Positions 1-7,225 of a stretch of 11,495 nucleotides of DNA are shown one piece after another. Location of the stretch: NCBI GenBank assembly GCA_017548445.1, contig JAFYZZ010000010.1:1-11495 (forward strand). The letters are read 5' to 3'. The notes under the pieces are model-generated. The model saw nothing but the letters and a program-made list of their open reading frames with translations, did no database searches and was not told the origin of the DNA. The translations under genes and the position numbers were made by a program. Position 1 is the stretch's first letter. The number at the start of each line of letters is the position of its first letter. This stretch comes from Bacteroidales bacterium. GTDB lineage: Bacteria > Bacteroidota > Bacteroidia > Bacteroidales > UBA932.

Positions 1-1047
1 CTCGAACTGCAGCTCGCGGCCGCCGTTGAAGAAGAAGGTCACGTGGGCGTATTTCTCCGTCTCGGCGATGCGCAGCTGGCGCTTGCCGGCCTTGGAGACC
101 GTCTCGCCCAGGGTGTCGTTCACCAGCTCCTTGTCGAAGAGAATGTGTACGCCGGTGAAGGAGGCGTCGTAGGGCGTGAGGCAGCAGTAGTAGAGCGGAA
201 TGGTGTGCATCCCCTCTTCCGGCATATCCTTCTGCGTGAGGACGGTGGTCAGCTCACGCGCGCGATCGTTGCGGAAGTTGTAGAAGATGATAGCGTCGCC
301 TTCCTCCACCTTCGCGAGCGGAGCGCCGGCGGCGTCGGTGATCACGATGGGTTTCACGAACTCGTCGGTCACGTCGGCGTCATAGGACGCCTGGATGCCC
401 TCGAGCGCGGAAGTGAATGCGGCGCCCTTGCCTTCCACGAGCAGGTCGTATGCCTCTTTCACGCGGTTCCAGCGCTTGTCGCGGTCCATCGCATAGAAAC
501 GGCCGCAGACCGTGGCGATCTTGCCGGTAGTCTCCGCCATCTTCTGCTCCAGCTCCTCAAGGAAGCCCTTGCCGCTGCGCGGGTCGGTGTCGCGGCCGTC
601 CATAAAGGCGTGCACATACACCTTGTCCAGGCCATATTCCTTCGCTACGCGCAGGAACTCGTACACGTGCTCCAGCGAGGAGTGCACGCCGCCGTGGGAG
701 GTCAGGCCCATCAGGTGGAGCTTCTTGCCGGAGGTCTTCACATAGTCATAGACCGCCTTGATCTCCTTGTTTTCCAAATACTTATGGTCGCGGACGGCCA
801 TATTGATCTTCACGAGGTCCTGGTAGACCACGCGGCCGGCGCCGAGGTTCATATGGCCGACTTCGGAGTTGCCCATCTGTCCGTCCGGGAGGCCGACGTA
901 TTCGCCGCAGGCCTGCAGGTGACCATAGGGATATTTCTCGCGCAGGGCGTCGATCGTCGGCGTTCCCTGCGCCCAAATCGCGTTGGAATAATCGTGTCTG
1001 CCCTCGCCCCAACCGTCGAGGATCATCAGAAGTACTTTTCTGTTCAT
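1..1047 (-). CDS. gpmI: 2,3-bisphosphoglycerate-independent phosphoglycerate mutase, N-terminal part (cut by window edge)
   Basis: This cytoplasmic glycolytic/gluconeogenic enzyme interconverts 3- and 2-phosphoglycerate using two Mn2+ ions and a phosphoserine intermediate. The protein opens with the family hallmark LMILDGWG (residues 7-14). It has the catalytic serine in GNSEVGH (Ser61), then HAFMDGRD and [12 protein letters not shown]. The window holds 349 codons of a protein usually just over 500 residues long, so roughly the last 160 residues, including the remaining metal ligands, lie outside. I chose the ATG at 1047 (MNRKVLL) because it puts the catalytic serine at the usual position. 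An in-frame ATG at 1056 (MLDMNRK) lies only 4 nt after the upstream stop and is a real alternative. Neither has a Shine-Dalgarno sequence. The gene follows the M3 peptidase closely, so it is probably co-transcribed with it. The family assignment is secure. Confidence 0.96.
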   Translation of the reverse strand, partial: MNRKVLLMILDGWGEGRHDYSNAIWAQGTPTIDALREKYPYGHLQACGEYVGLPDGQMGNSEVGHMNLGAGRVVYQDLVKINMAVRDHKYLENKEIKAVYDYVKTSGKKLHLMGLTSHGGVHSSLEHVYEFLRVAKEYGLDKVYVHAFMDGRDTDPRSGKGFLEELEQKMAETTGKIATVCGRFYAMDRDKRWNRVKEAYDLLVEGKGAAFTSALEGIQASYDADVTDEFVKPIVITDAAGAPLAKVEEGDAIIFYNFRNDRARELTTVLTQKDMPEEGMHTIPLYYCCLTPYDASFTGVHILFDKELVNDTLGETVSKAGKRQLRIAETEKYAHVTFFFNGGRELQFE

Positions 1048-1060
1048 ATCAAGCATTGTT

Positions 1061-3061
1061 TTAGTCAGTTAAACCCCGGCCGCGGAGCATAGCGGCGGAG
1101 TCCGGCTCGCGGCCGGCGAAGCTCTTGTAGAGCGTCATCGGCTCCTCGCTGCCACCCTTTTCCAGGAAGGTTTCCTTGAATTTCTTCGCCAGTTCCAGGT
1201 CATACGGTCCGTCCGGCGAGGCGGCGAAGATGCTGAAGGCATCCTTGTCCAGCACCTCGGCCCACAGGTAGCCGTAGTAGCCCGCGGCATAGCCGCTGGA
1301 GAAGATGTGGTTGAAGTAGGTCGAGCGGTAACGGTAGGTGATTTCCGGAATCAGCCCGATCTCTTCGGCGATCTGCTTCTCGAAGGCGTCGATGTCCACG
1401 CCCTTGGTGCTCTCCAGCTCGTGCCAGCGCATATCCAGGATGGACGCGGCGCAGAGTTCGGTGGTCATAAAGCCCTGGTTGAACTTCTTGGCGTTCAGGA
1501 TCTTCTGCACCAGTTCCTCCGGGATGGATTCGCCGGCGGCGTTCTTCGCATATTGGGCCAGCAGCGAAGGCTGGAAGGCCCAGTTCTCGTTGAACTGCGA
1601 GAACATCTCCACGAAGTCGCGGGTGACGTTGGTGCCGCTCACCGAAGGATAATGGCACTGGGTGAGCAGGCCGTGCAGGGCGTGGCCGAACTCGTGGAAG
1701 GTGGTCTCCACCTCGTCGATGGTCAGATAGTCGTCGGAGAAGTTGCAGACGTTCACGATAATCGGGCGGACTTCCTTTCCGTCGGCATCGAAATACTGCT
1801 CGCGGACGTTGTTCATCCAGGCGCCGCCGCGCTTGCTCGGGCGGGGCTTGTAGTCGGTGGTGAAGATGCCCAGCAGCGAACCGTCCGCCGCGGTGACCTT
1901 GTAGGTGCGCACCTGCGGGTTGTACACAGGCACGTCTTTCAGTTCCTCGAAGTTCACCCCGTACAGGATGTGGGCGTTCTTGAAGATGCCGTTGCGCACG
2001 CTGTCGACCTGGAAATAGGGCTTGGTAAGTTCTTCGTCCAGGTCGTATTTGGCTTTGCGGACCTTCTCGGCGTAATACCACCAGTCCCAGGGCTCGATCT
2101 TCGAACCGGCCGGGAGCTTGCCCTCCTTCACTTCTGCGTCCATCACGGCCTGCATATCGGCAAGTTCCTCCCTGGCTTTCGCCACCGAAGCCTTCATAAT
2201 GCCGTCCAGGAAGGCGTCCACCGTCTGCGTGTCGCCCGCCATCTTGTTGGCCAGGATGTAGGCCGCGGCGTTCGGATAGCCCAGGATCTTCGCCTTCTCG
2301 GCACGCAGGTCCAGCACCTCCAGCAGCAACTGGCGGTTGTCGTACTCGTTGCCGCGGTGGCCGCGGGAGGTATAGGCCTCGTTGTACTGACGGCGGAGTT
2401 CGCGGTCTTCGGTGGAGGTCATCTTGTCGGGATAGGCGGCCACGCTGAAGCCGAACCTGTCCAGGAAATCGTTGGACTCGGCCAGGATGTTGTTGCCGAT
2501 CTTCTGCGTCTTGGCGGCGATGTCGGCGTTGATCTGGCGCAGGCGCGTCTGCTGCTCCTCAGGCAGGCCGATGCCCTCACGCTCGAAGCTCTCGAAGGTC
2601 TTCTTCAAGACCATCTGCTGCTCGCGCGTCAGGCCGCTCTGGTCGCCGTTGTACACGGCCGCAACGCGGTTGTAGAGCGCCTTGTTGAAGGAAATGTTGT
2701 TGCTGTGCTCGCTCATCAGCGGGATGGCCTTCTCCTCGACGGCTTCCAGCGCGTCGGTGCGGTCGGTTTCAGTGACGTTGTAGAAAACGCCGGTCACCTT
2801 GGCGAGCAGGCGGCCGGAGAGCTCCAGCGCCGCGATGGTGTTTTCGAAGGTCGGGGCGTCGGGATTCTCCGTGATCGCGTCGATCTCGGCGGTCTGTTCC
2901 TTGATGCCGGCCTCGATGGCAGGCAGATAGTCTTCGGGAAGGATCTTCTCATAAGGAGGGATGCCGTACGGCGTATCCCACTCCGTAAAGAACGGATTCG
3001 TGCGTTTCTGGCAGGCGGTCATAGCAAGGATGATGGCTGCGAGGGTAAAAACTCTTTTCAT
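1061..3061 (-). CDS. dcp: M3-family zinc metallopeptidase lipoprotein (peptidyl-dipeptidase Dcp-like)
   Basis: This is a 666-residue thimet-oligopeptidase-family (M3) peptidase that hydrolyses short peptides. The zinc site is visible as HEFGH (His456, Glu457, His460) with the third ligand Glu485 in DFVEMFSQ, 29 residues after the first His as in characterised M3 enzymes. Near the C-terminus, [16 protein letters not shown] (585-600) carries the substrate-binding His and Tyr cluster; its spacing fits Dcp better than thimet oligopeptidase. Unlike cytoplasmic E. coli Dcp, it has a short signal peptide and a lipobox-like MTAC with Cys17, so it should be a lipid-anchored envelope enzyme. Met at position -3 of the lipobox is atypical. 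The residues after the Cys (QKRT) lack the acidic surface-export signal, so a periplasm-facing location is more likely. Its ATG abuts the stop of the EEP gene (TAAATG), suggesting translational coupling. The M3 assignment is firm; the dcp symbol is less so. Confidence 0.93.
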   Translation of the reverse strand: MKRVFTLAAIILAMTACQKRTNPFFTEWDTPYGIPPYEKILPEDYLPAIEAGIKEQTAEIDAITENPDAPTFENTIAALELSGRLLAKVTGVFYNVTETDRTDALEAVEEKAIPLMSEHSNNISFNKALYNRVAAVYNGDQSGLTREQQMVLKKTFESFEREGIGLPEEQQTRLRQINADIAAKTQKIGNNILAESNDFLDRFGFSVAAYPDKMTSTEDRELRRQYNEAYTSRGHRGNEYDNRQLLLEVLDLRAEKAKILGYPNAAAYILANKMAGDTQTVDAFLDGIMKASVAKAREELADMQAVMDAEVKEGKLPAGSKIEPWDWWYYAEKVRKAKYDLDEELTKPYFQVDSVRNGIFKNAHILYGVNFEELKDVPVYNPQVRTYKVTAADGSLLGIFTTDYKPRPSKRGGAWMNNVREQYFDADGKEVRPIIVNVCNFSDDYLTIDEVETTFHEFGHALHGLLTQCHYPSVSGTNVTRDFVEMFSQFNENWAFQPSLLAQYAKNAAGESIPEELVQKILNAKKFNQGFMTTELCAASILDMRWHELESTKGVDIDAFEKQIAEEIGLIPEITYRYRSTYFNHIFSSGYAAGYYGYLWAEVLDKDAFSIFAASPDGPYDLELAKKFKETFLEKGGSEEPMTLYKSFAGREPDSAAMLRGRGLTD

Positions 3062-4123
3062 TTATTGTTGACTGATAATAATATACGTAGGGTAATGGTC
3101 GGAATAGCCGTTCAGGAACTGTCCGCCGGAGAAGGTCCGCAGCGGCGTGCCGGCGTAGCGGCCGTCCTGCTGCGTCAGGAAGGGTTTGTCGAAGACATAG
3201 CCGTAGTGGAAGGCGTCGCTCTTGCAGATGCCGTAGCCGGCAGCCGGGCTCGCAAGGGCCCTGTTCACGAGGATCACGTCGTAGATGTTCCACTCGCCGT
3301 GATACTCCTGCGAGCCGAAGCCGTCCTTGTGCATACGCAGGAACGGGGAGAAAAAGTCGCCCTCCCCCACTTCCTCGATCCTCTCGCGGCCGTGCAGGTA
3401 CACGGACATACTCTTGTCCTCCGGATTGTCGTTCATATCACCCATCACGACGATCTTGATGCCGGGATGACGACGCTCCTGGTCCATCGCGTCCGCATAG
3501 ACGATCTCCGCCCCGCGGCACCGCAGGTCCTCCCCCTTGTCGCCCGAGCGGGACGGCAGATGGAGGACGTAGAAGCCGAACATCTCGCCCCCCAGGCGGC
3601 CGCGAACGAACAGGGCGTCGCGCGTCTTGAAGGAGCGCTGCTCCTGCGGGGTCTTCTCGAAGACGATGTCGGAATTGAAATCGAACGGCAGCGCGTAGGA
3701 CTCCAGCAGTTCGAAATCAGCCGGCCGGTAAAGCAGCGCACAGTCGATGCCGCGCACGTCCGGGCTCTCGTAATGCACGAAACGGTAGCCCTCGGCGGCA
3801 ATCTCGCTGCAGGCGGTCAGGTCGCGCAGCACGCGCTCATTCTCCACCTCGGCCAGACCCAGCACGGCGTGCGGGCGGCCGTTTTCCTGCGCCATCGCCC
3901 GGATGACCGAGGCGATGTTGGAAAGCTTCTTCGCGTATTTGTCCTGCGTCCAGTTGTTCTCCCCTTCCGGCAGGAAAGGCTGGTCGCTCTTGCCGCGGTC
4001 GTGCTCGGTGTCGAAGAGGTTCTCCACATTGTAGAAACCGATGACATAGGCATCCTCCGGCACCCGGGTCACACAGGAAACCAGGATTACGACAAGGCAG
4101 AAAAACAAAAACAGTTTCTTCAT
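3062..4123 (-). CDS. Endonuclease/exonuclease/phosphatase (EEP) family lipoprotein
   Basis: This is a 353-residue Mg2+-dependent phosphodiesterase/phosphatase fold of the DNase I / exonuclease III superfamily. Its motifs, in order, are: GFYNVENLFD (29-38, metal-site Asn); LAEVEN (90-95, metal-site Glu); RGIDCALLYR (124-133); LHLPSR with His188; GDMNDNP (228-234, Asp/Asn pair); and SDHYP with the catalytic Asp342-His343. The start at 4123 gives MKKLFLFF followed by a hydrophobic stretch and the lipobox LVSC (Cys17). An upstream in-frame ATG at 4180 would add 19 residues that overlap the previous gene and spoil the signal peptide, so I rejected it. It begins 10 nt after the NUC gene and ends directly against the M3 gene. 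The substrate cannot be read from the sequence because the superfamily includes nucleases and phosphoester phosphatases. Its place next to a nuclease suggests nucleic acid or oligonucleotide breakdown in the periplasm. Confidence 0.9.
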   Translation of the reverse strand: MKKLFLFFCLVVILVSCVTRVPEDAYVIGFYNVENLFDTEHDRGKSDQPFLPEGENNWTQDKYAKKLSNIASVIRAMAQENGRPHAVLGLAEVENERVLRDLTACSEIAAEGYRFVHYESPDVRGIDCALLYRPADFELLESYALPFDFNSDIVFEKTPQEQRSFKTRDALFVRGRLGGEMFGFYVLHLPSRSGDKGEDLRCRGAEIVYADAMDQERRHPGIKIVVMGDMNDNPEDKSMSVYLHGRERIEEVGEGDFFSPFLRMHKDGFGSQEYHGEWNIYDVILVNRALASPAAGYGICKSDAFHYGYVFDKPFLTQQDGRYAGTPLRTFSGGQFLNGYSDHYPTYIIISQQ

Positions 4124-4133
4124 CTTCCGGATT

Positions 4134-5564
4134 CTAATGGTTCCACCACCAGGCTGCGTCGGCGGGATTCTGTTCCTCAACGGTCTTCTGGATATCGGCA
4201 GGCAGATTCACGAAAAAGTCCACGCCCACCTTCTCTTCCAGCTTGTCGATGCTCAGGGCCATCGACTTCTGGATACTTGTGGCCTTGTTCTCCACATTGT
4301 CGAACCAGAAGGCGGCCGCGCTGTAATTCTGGTTCTTGTCGCGCCGCAACAGGGCCTTGTAATACCCCGTCGGCACGGTGACGCGCTTGCCGTCGGCGTC
4401 GAGGACGTATTTGTCGCTGCCCTTGACGGTGCAGCCGGTCACGACATAGAGCGTGTCTGTGTCCGCGTGCTTCGCCCAGTCGCGCACCTTCCCTTCCAGG
4501 ATGGCCCAGGCGTTGGAATTCAAGCCGTTGTGCTGCGGGGTCATATTGGTGCCGAAGAAGGTCTCCAGGTTCACCCGGTAGCTCCAGCGGTCGGCCGAGG
4601 GAATCTGGTGCCCACGGTCGAACATCCCCGCATTGCCGGCCTTGTAGGCCGTCGGCAGATAGGGCTGCTTGTCGCGTGCGAGAAGCGGGTTGAGTGTGAA
4701 TTTCTCCGTCCGTTCACCGGTACCGATGTTGCCTGCGCAAAGCGGATAGGCCACCCAGGAAGATACGAGGTGGTCATAATCCCAATAGGCGGCGTAGTTG
4801 CGGCTTCCGTCGGGGAAGGAGTGGATCAGCAGGTCCTGCCCGTCGGAAGCGGAAGTGGCCGGGAGTTCCAGCCAGCCGGCGCTTGTCGAGGGAACTTTCC
4901 TGCCGAGCTTGTAACTGCCCGCCGTCTTGGAGACGAAATACGCGGGCGTCGTGCCGCCGGCCTCGATGGTGCCGTTGTATTCGCTGCGGAGCGTCATCAT
5001 CGTCACCGTGTCGCCCACTTTCAGGCCCAGTTTGGAGAAAGACTGGTCGTTGGAGCCGACCTGCTTCTCGCAGAGGCCATAGACATACACGAAACCCGTG
5101 TCGTCCACGAGGAAGAAATTGCCGTATTCCTCATTCTCGATGGAAGCGATTTCGCCCGTCAGCTTGTACCAGGTGGTCTTGTCCGCCTTCTTTGCGCGGA
5201 AATCCCGGATGGTGAAGCGGGGCGCGCCCGCCTGCGCGACGCTGATCCGGGCCGACTTCTCCCCGGCCACGATGGTCAGGGTCGCCGTCCGCGGAGCCTC
5301 ATCCGGATTCTCCAGCGCGCTGACAATCAGCGTCTGGTAGTTATCGGACGGGCCGCCGGAGGTGGGCGTCACGGTGAGCCAGTCCGCGTCGGAACGCACG
5401 GACCAGTCCTGGTTGGTCAGGAAGGAGACGTCCTGCGGGCCTCCGGCCGCCTCGACGGAGAGCGAGGAAGACAGGACGCTCAGGCTCGGCACGACGGGCT
5501 TGGAGCAGCCTGAAACGAGGAGTCCCAGTATGCAGAACAGGGGGAAAACCTTCAAAACTTTCAT
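4134..5564 (-). CDS. DNA/RNA non-specific endonuclease (NUC family) lipoprotein with BACON and OB-fold domains
   Basis: This 476-residue lipoprotein has the lipobox VSGC (Cys20). Reading in order: a BACON-like beta-sandwich at about 28-112 (DWSV, ADWLTVTPTSGG, ISVAQAG); an OB-fold module at about 115-212 (EYGNFFLVDDTGFVYVYG, KVGDTV, SEYNGTIEAGG); and a Serratia/NucA-type nuclease domain at about 245-470. The nuclease signature DRGHQIPSADR places the general base at His319. TNMTPQ and LNSNAWAILE align with the family's metal ligand (Asn349) and conserved Glu (Glu357), so it should be active with Mg2+ on DNA and RNA. The OB fold resembles those found with YhcR-type sugar-non-specific nucleases and could hold substrate. 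There is no acidic stretch after the lipid Cys, so I infer a periplasm-facing location. It has its own predicted promoter just upstream and leads a tight cluster with the EEP gene (10-nt gap) and the M3 gene. Confidence 0.93.
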   Translation of the reverse strand: MKVLKVFPLFCILGLLVSGCSKPVVPSLSVLSSSLSVEAAGGPQDVSFLTNQDWSVRSDADWLTVTPTSGGPSDNYQTLIVSALENPDEAPRTATLTIVAGEKSARISVAQAGAPRFTIRDFRAKKADKTTWYKLTGEIASIENEEYGNFFLVDDTGFVYVYGLCEKQVGSNDQSFSKLGLKVGDTVTMMTLRSEYNGTIEAGGTTPAYFVSKTAGSYKLGRKVPSTSAGWLELPATSASDGQDLLIHSFPDGSRNYAAYWDYDHLVSSWVAYPLCAGNIGTGERTEKFTLNPLLARDKQPYLPTAYKAGNAGMFDRGHQIPSADRWSYRVNLETFFGTNMTPQHNGLNSNAWAILEGKVRDWAKHADTDTLYVVTGCTVKGSDKYVLDADGKRVTVPTGYYKALLRRDKNQNYSAAAFWFDNVENKATSIQKSMALSIDKLEEKVGVDFFVNLPADIQKTVEEQNPADAAWWWNH

Positions 5565-5570
5565 AACTTA

Positions 5571-5602
5571 CAAAATTATGGTTTTTCCCGGAAGAAAGCA
5601 AA
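5571..5602 (-). promoter_or_regulatory. Predicted Bacteroidota-type promoter for the NUC nuclease gene
   Basis: On the minus strand a -33 element TTTG (5602-5599) is followed by a 20-nt spacer and a -7 element TAATTTTG (5578-5571), which fits the TAnnTTTG consensus of the Bacteroidota primary sigma factor. The spacer length equals that of the receptor promoter in this window. Only 6 nt separate the -7 element from the ATG at 5564, so the transcript would be leaderless or nearly so. The -33 element is the end of the T-tract of the upstream terminator. This is motif-based only. Confidence 0.6.
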
Positions 5603-5635
5603 AAAAGGAGCCTGCTCGTAACGGGCAGGCTCCTT
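5600..5635 (-). terminator. Rho-independent terminator after the OB/BACON lipoprotein gene
   Basis: There is a perfect 11-bp inverted repeat (5605-5615 pairs with 5625-5635) around a 9-nt loop. Inside the loop 5617 can also pair with 5623. Read on the minus strand, the GC-rich stem is followed by a run of seven T (5606-5600, the first two within the stem). On the plus strand no T-run follows the stem, so it acts in one direction. It starts 18 nt after the stop codon at 5654 and should end the receptor/lipoprotein transcript, unless RNA polymerase reads through into the nuclease gene. Confidence 0.9.
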
Positions 5636-5653
5636 CGGGACAATAGATAAATA

Positions 5654-7210
5654 TTATTCAGCAGCCGTGTGGCTCACGTAGAACGCGTTCTTCATCTGGG
5701 GGTTGCCGTTGTAGGAGGTCTTCGGGCCCACCACGGTGATGGTGTCGCCTTCCTTCACACCCAGTTTGGTGAGAAGGTCCTGTCCGGACTGTCCGCTGAG
5801 GACGGGAACCAGGCCGTAGACATAGATCTTGCCGGTAGCGTCCTCGATGTAGAAGTTGCCGTACTTGTTGTACTTGGTGTCATCGTTCTTGTCCATCACT
5901 ATGCCGCTCACCGTACCGGTGACCATAAACAGGTCGGAACCGTCCTCAAGAGCGTTGAACTTCTCGCAGGAGATGGGGGTGACGGAGGTGTGCTCCACAT
6001 AGTAGGCGTTCTTCATCTGAGGGTTGCCGTTGTAGGAGGCTTTCGGGCCCACCACGGTGAGGATGTCACCCTCCTTGATGCCCTTGGCCGTGAGCACGTC
6101 CTGGCCCGACTCGCCGCCGGCCTCGGGAAGGAGGCCATAGACATAAGCCCTGCCGGTCTCGTCGTTCAGGTAGAAGTTGCCGAACTTGTTGTACTTGGTG
6201 GCGTCGTTCTTGTCCATCACGATGCCGGTCACCACACCCTTGAGACGATACAGGGCGCTGCCGTCCTCGAGGGCGTTGAAGTCGCCGGCCACGATCTCGA
6301 CGATGGAACCGGTCTGGGCAAGGGCCTGCTGGCAGCTGTAGTCCTTCTTGCCGTCGGTAGTCTTGAAGGTGATGGTCGTCTCACGGTCGCCGCCGTTATT
6401 CGGAGCGGCGAAGAAGGTCACGGTGTTGCCCGCGAGCGAGGCGATGGACAGCCAGCTCTTGGCGTCCTCGGGGATCTCGACATACACGCCGTTACCCTTG
6501 TTGGCAAGCGTGACGGTGAAGTTGCCGCCTTCGATAGGCAGAACGGCATCCTCAGGATCGATGGAATCCACCTTGATGAGGGACTTGTTGATCTTGAGCA
6601 CGGTCACGTCCACGAGCTCGACCGTACCGTTGTAAGTAGTCTTCGGACCCTCGACGGTGATCTCGTCACCGACCTCGAGGCCCCAGCTCAGGAAGTTCTT
6701 CGTGTTGCCCTTGGAGTCGAGCGTACCGTAGATGTACACCTCGCCGGTGCCGTCGTTCAGGTACCAGTTGCCGTAGGTGGTGTTGACGATGCTCGTGACG
6801 GTACCGGTGACGCGGTAGGTCTTGCTGTCCGGACCCGCCAGGATCTCGGCGCAGGTGGCCGGGGATACGCTGGCGATACCCTGGATGACGTTGATGCGCT
6901 GCACGGCGCCGTTGCATTCCAGCAGGATCTCGGCGGTACGGCCTTCGGCGGCGTCCGCGGAGAAGGTGATCGTGTTCTCACCGGCGGCGCCGGAGAGCGG
7001 GCTGACCGTCAGCCAGGCAGGAGCGCCGGAGACGGACCAGGCGTAGCCCGACTTGACCGTGATGGGGGTGGAACCGCCGGACACGGGCAGGGAGACATAC
7101 GAGGAAGACACCTGGATCTCGCTCAGATAGTGGGATCCCTCTTCTTTCTGGCAGCCTGCCAGGACGGCGAGGGCTGCAACCAGGGAAGCGAAAATATATT
7201 TGGCTTTCAT
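5654..7210 (-). CDS. Surface lipoprotein with two BACON domains and three OB folds; probable nucleic-acid or other ligand binder
   Basis: This 518-residue protein has no catalytic motif. It has a signal peptide and lipobox LAGC (Cys20), followed at once by QKEE. That resembles the K-(D/E)-(D/E) lipoprotein export signal described for Bacteroidota surface lipoproteins, so the protein is likely exposed outside the cell. Domains in order: BACON 1 (about 31-113; AWSV, PAWLTVSPLSG, INVIQG); OB 1 (about 116-207); BACON 2 (about 213-300; AKSWLSI, CQQALAQTG); OB 2 (about 302-408); OB 3 (about 410-515). Each OB repeats the pattern YGNxYLxDxTGxxYVYG, then EGDxxTVxGPKxxYNG. OB 2 and OB 3 are a tandem copy. 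The same BACON-OB pair occurs at the N-terminus of the neighbouring nuclease. It starts 15 nt after the receptor gene, so it probably acts as the receptor's partner lipoprotein in the position SusD would occupy elsewhere. Nucleic acid is my preferred ligand, by inference from the OB folds and neighbours; it is not shown. Confidence 0.85.
   Translation of the reverse strand: MKAKYIFASLVAALAVLAGCQKEEGSHYLSEIQVSSSYVSLPVSGGSTPITVKSGYAWSVSGAPAWLTVSPLSGAAGENTITFSADAAEGRTAEILLECNGAVQRINVIQGIASVSPATCAEILAGPDSKTYRVTGTVTSIVNTTYGNWYLNDGTGEVYIYGTLDSKGNTKNFLSWGLEVGDEITVEGPKTTYNGTVELVDVTVLKINKSLIKVDSIDPEDAVLPIEGGNFTVTLANKGNGVYVEIPEDAKSWLSIASLAGNTVTFFAAPNNGGDRETTITFKTTDGKKDYSCQQALAQTGSIVEIVAGDFNALEDGSALYRLKGVVTGIVMDKNDATKYNKFGNFYLNDETGRAYVYGLLPEAGGESGQDVLTAKGIKEGDILTVVGPKASYNGNPQMKNAYYVEHTSVTPISCEKFNALEDGSDLFMVTGTVSGIVMDKNDDTKYNKYGNFYIEDATGKIYVYGLVPVLSGQSGQDLLTKLGVKEGDTITVVGPKTSYNGNPQMKNAFYVSHTAAE
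5666..6280 (-). repeat. Tandem intragenic duplication of an OB-fold module (two units, 321-bp period)
   Basis: Unit 1 is 6280-5987 (residues 311-408) and unit 2 is 5959-5666 (residues 418-515). Both begin FNALEDGS, carry IVMDKND, TKYNK and GNPQMKNA in the same places, and end near YV.HT. By hand count about 70 of 98 residues are identical, and long stretches also match at the DNA level, for example around 5690-5760 against 6011-6081. The period is exactly 107 codons. OB 1 and the OB of the nuclease lack the DKND..TKYNK insertion, so the duplication is younger than the split between these modules. Confidence 0.9.
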
Positions 7211-7225
7211 ATGGATGTCCGTTTA

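Noticed and set aside
43..1092. A 349-codon open frame on the plus strand at the left edge
   Set aside because: It lies opposite gpmI, whose minus-strand translation has full family motifs. It also runs into the end of the M3 gene.
4124..4180. A longer EEP protein starting at 4180
   Set aside because: The extra 19 residues overlap the nuclease gene and would sit in front of a good lipoprotein signal peptide. The start at 4123 fits better.
1307..4381. A 1024-codon open frame on the plus strand
   Set aside because: It is an antisense-register shadow over the M3 and EEP genes and the end of the nuclease gene, all of which have clear catalytic motifs on the minus strand.
4137..5513. A 458-codon open frame on the plus strand
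   Set aside because: It is an antisense-register shadow of the NUC nuclease gene, low-complexity in translation and without family motifs.
5616..5635. A bidirectional terminator at this hairpin
   Set aside because: No T-run follows the stem on the plus strand, and there is no convergent plus-strand gene to terminate.
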